A stretch of 64,000 nucleotides of DNA, taken from positions 1 through 64,000 of the forward strand of contig CAMPDV010000360.1 in NCBI GenBank assembly GCA_946699065.1. Reading direction: 5' to 3'. A model generated the notes under the pieces. The model had not been told where the DNA came from. It searched no databases and saw only the letters and a program-made list of their open reading frames with translations. The stretch is from Loxodes magnus (taxonomy: Eukaryota; Ciliophora; Karyorelictea; Loxodida; Loxodidae). Position 1 is the stretch's first letter. Each line of letters begins with the position of its first letter. A program made the translations under genes and the position numbers. Below are positions 63,922 through 64,000 of this stretch, piece after piece.

Positions 63922-64000
63922 TCAAGTTTTTCGCTGTTCGTTAAAATACTTGGGGCAACAGAAAGATTACACGTTCCCATCCGCGGGTTTTTTTAATAGG
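63922..64000 (-). CDS. Coiled-coil protein, C-unit copy (partial at window edge)
   Basis: The last 100 bases repeat 43562-43662 exactly or nearly so. They contain only the C-terminal codons of the gene described at 43583-44469, with its TGA at 63922-63924. The rest lies outside the window. Confidence 0.5.

Larger units (their letters stand above)
54255..64000. repeat. Long direct repeat, unit C (partial)
   Basis: This segment matches B from about 34730 to 43662 and runs to the window end. Its left edge lies next to a truncated reverse transcriptase frame. The coiled-coil gene, pseudogene and everything left of them in A and B are missing here. The first 500 bases (54255-54800) are the most diverged. 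From 54811 to about 55196 the copy is almost identical to B. Confidence 0.9.

Noticed and set aside
1-64000. Tetrahymena- or Paramecium-type code (TGA only as stop)
   Set aside because: TGA sits on conserved WD40 and reverse transcriptase Trp positions inside otherwise intact genes and alternates with TGG between paralogs.
1-64000. tRNA, rRNA, CRISPR arrays
   Set aside because: No T-loop-like GGTTCGAATCC with partner arms, no long conserved rRNA words and no regularly spaced identical repeats with unique spacers were found. The 27-bp and 40-bp tandem repeats lack spacers.

Overview
The window is strongly AT-rich eukaryotic nuclear DNA, most likely from a ciliate that has reassigned its stop codons. 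Conventional ORFs are almost absent and those over 60 codons are mostly antisense shadows. When TAA and TAG are read as glutamine and TGA as tryptophan, clear proteins appear: three complete seven-bladed WD40 proteins, a non-LTR reverse transcriptase fragment, two retrotransposon C-termini and several coiled-coil proteins. TGA falls on conserved tryptophans, and at one site it alternates with TGG between paralogs, yet it also ends the same genes. This matches the context-dependent code described for karyorelict ciliates such as Loxodes (NCBI table 27). Condylostoma-type codes are the alternative. I see no rRNA, tRNA or CRISPR array.

Layout: the window is built from long direct repeats about 20 kb apart. 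Unit A (about 1-18630) and unit B (about 20866-39365) match end to end. Unit C (about 54255 to the window end) matches the right half of B and B's right flank (39365-43662). In A and B the order is: an unidentified Gln-rich gene (-), 8.5 kb of AT-rich sequence, a decayed WD40 pseudogene (-), a short G+C-richer plus-strand reading frame, a coiled-coil gene (-), a possible membrane-protein frame (+), then an intact WD40 gene (-) with one 22-nt intron. Unit C keeps only the last two. Between B and C lie a second coiled-coil gene, a large frame-broken single-copy gene, a third coiled-coil relative and three fragments of non-LTR retrotransposons. The left end of C abuts a truncated reverse transcriptase.

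How it fits together: the repeated units carry one dispensable-looking WD40 copy that was already broken before A and B separated, and one WD40 copy that has stayed open in all three units. A and B are nearly identical over a block of about 2.9 kb that includes the pseudogene but differ more elsewhere, as expected from gene conversion. No pathway can be assigned: the WD40 proteins are generic scaffolds and the others have no recognised domain. Because a code with almost no unconditional stop leaves every frame open, length of an open frame means nothing here. Calls below rest on motifs, paralog comparison and substitution pattern, and confidence is set accordingly.
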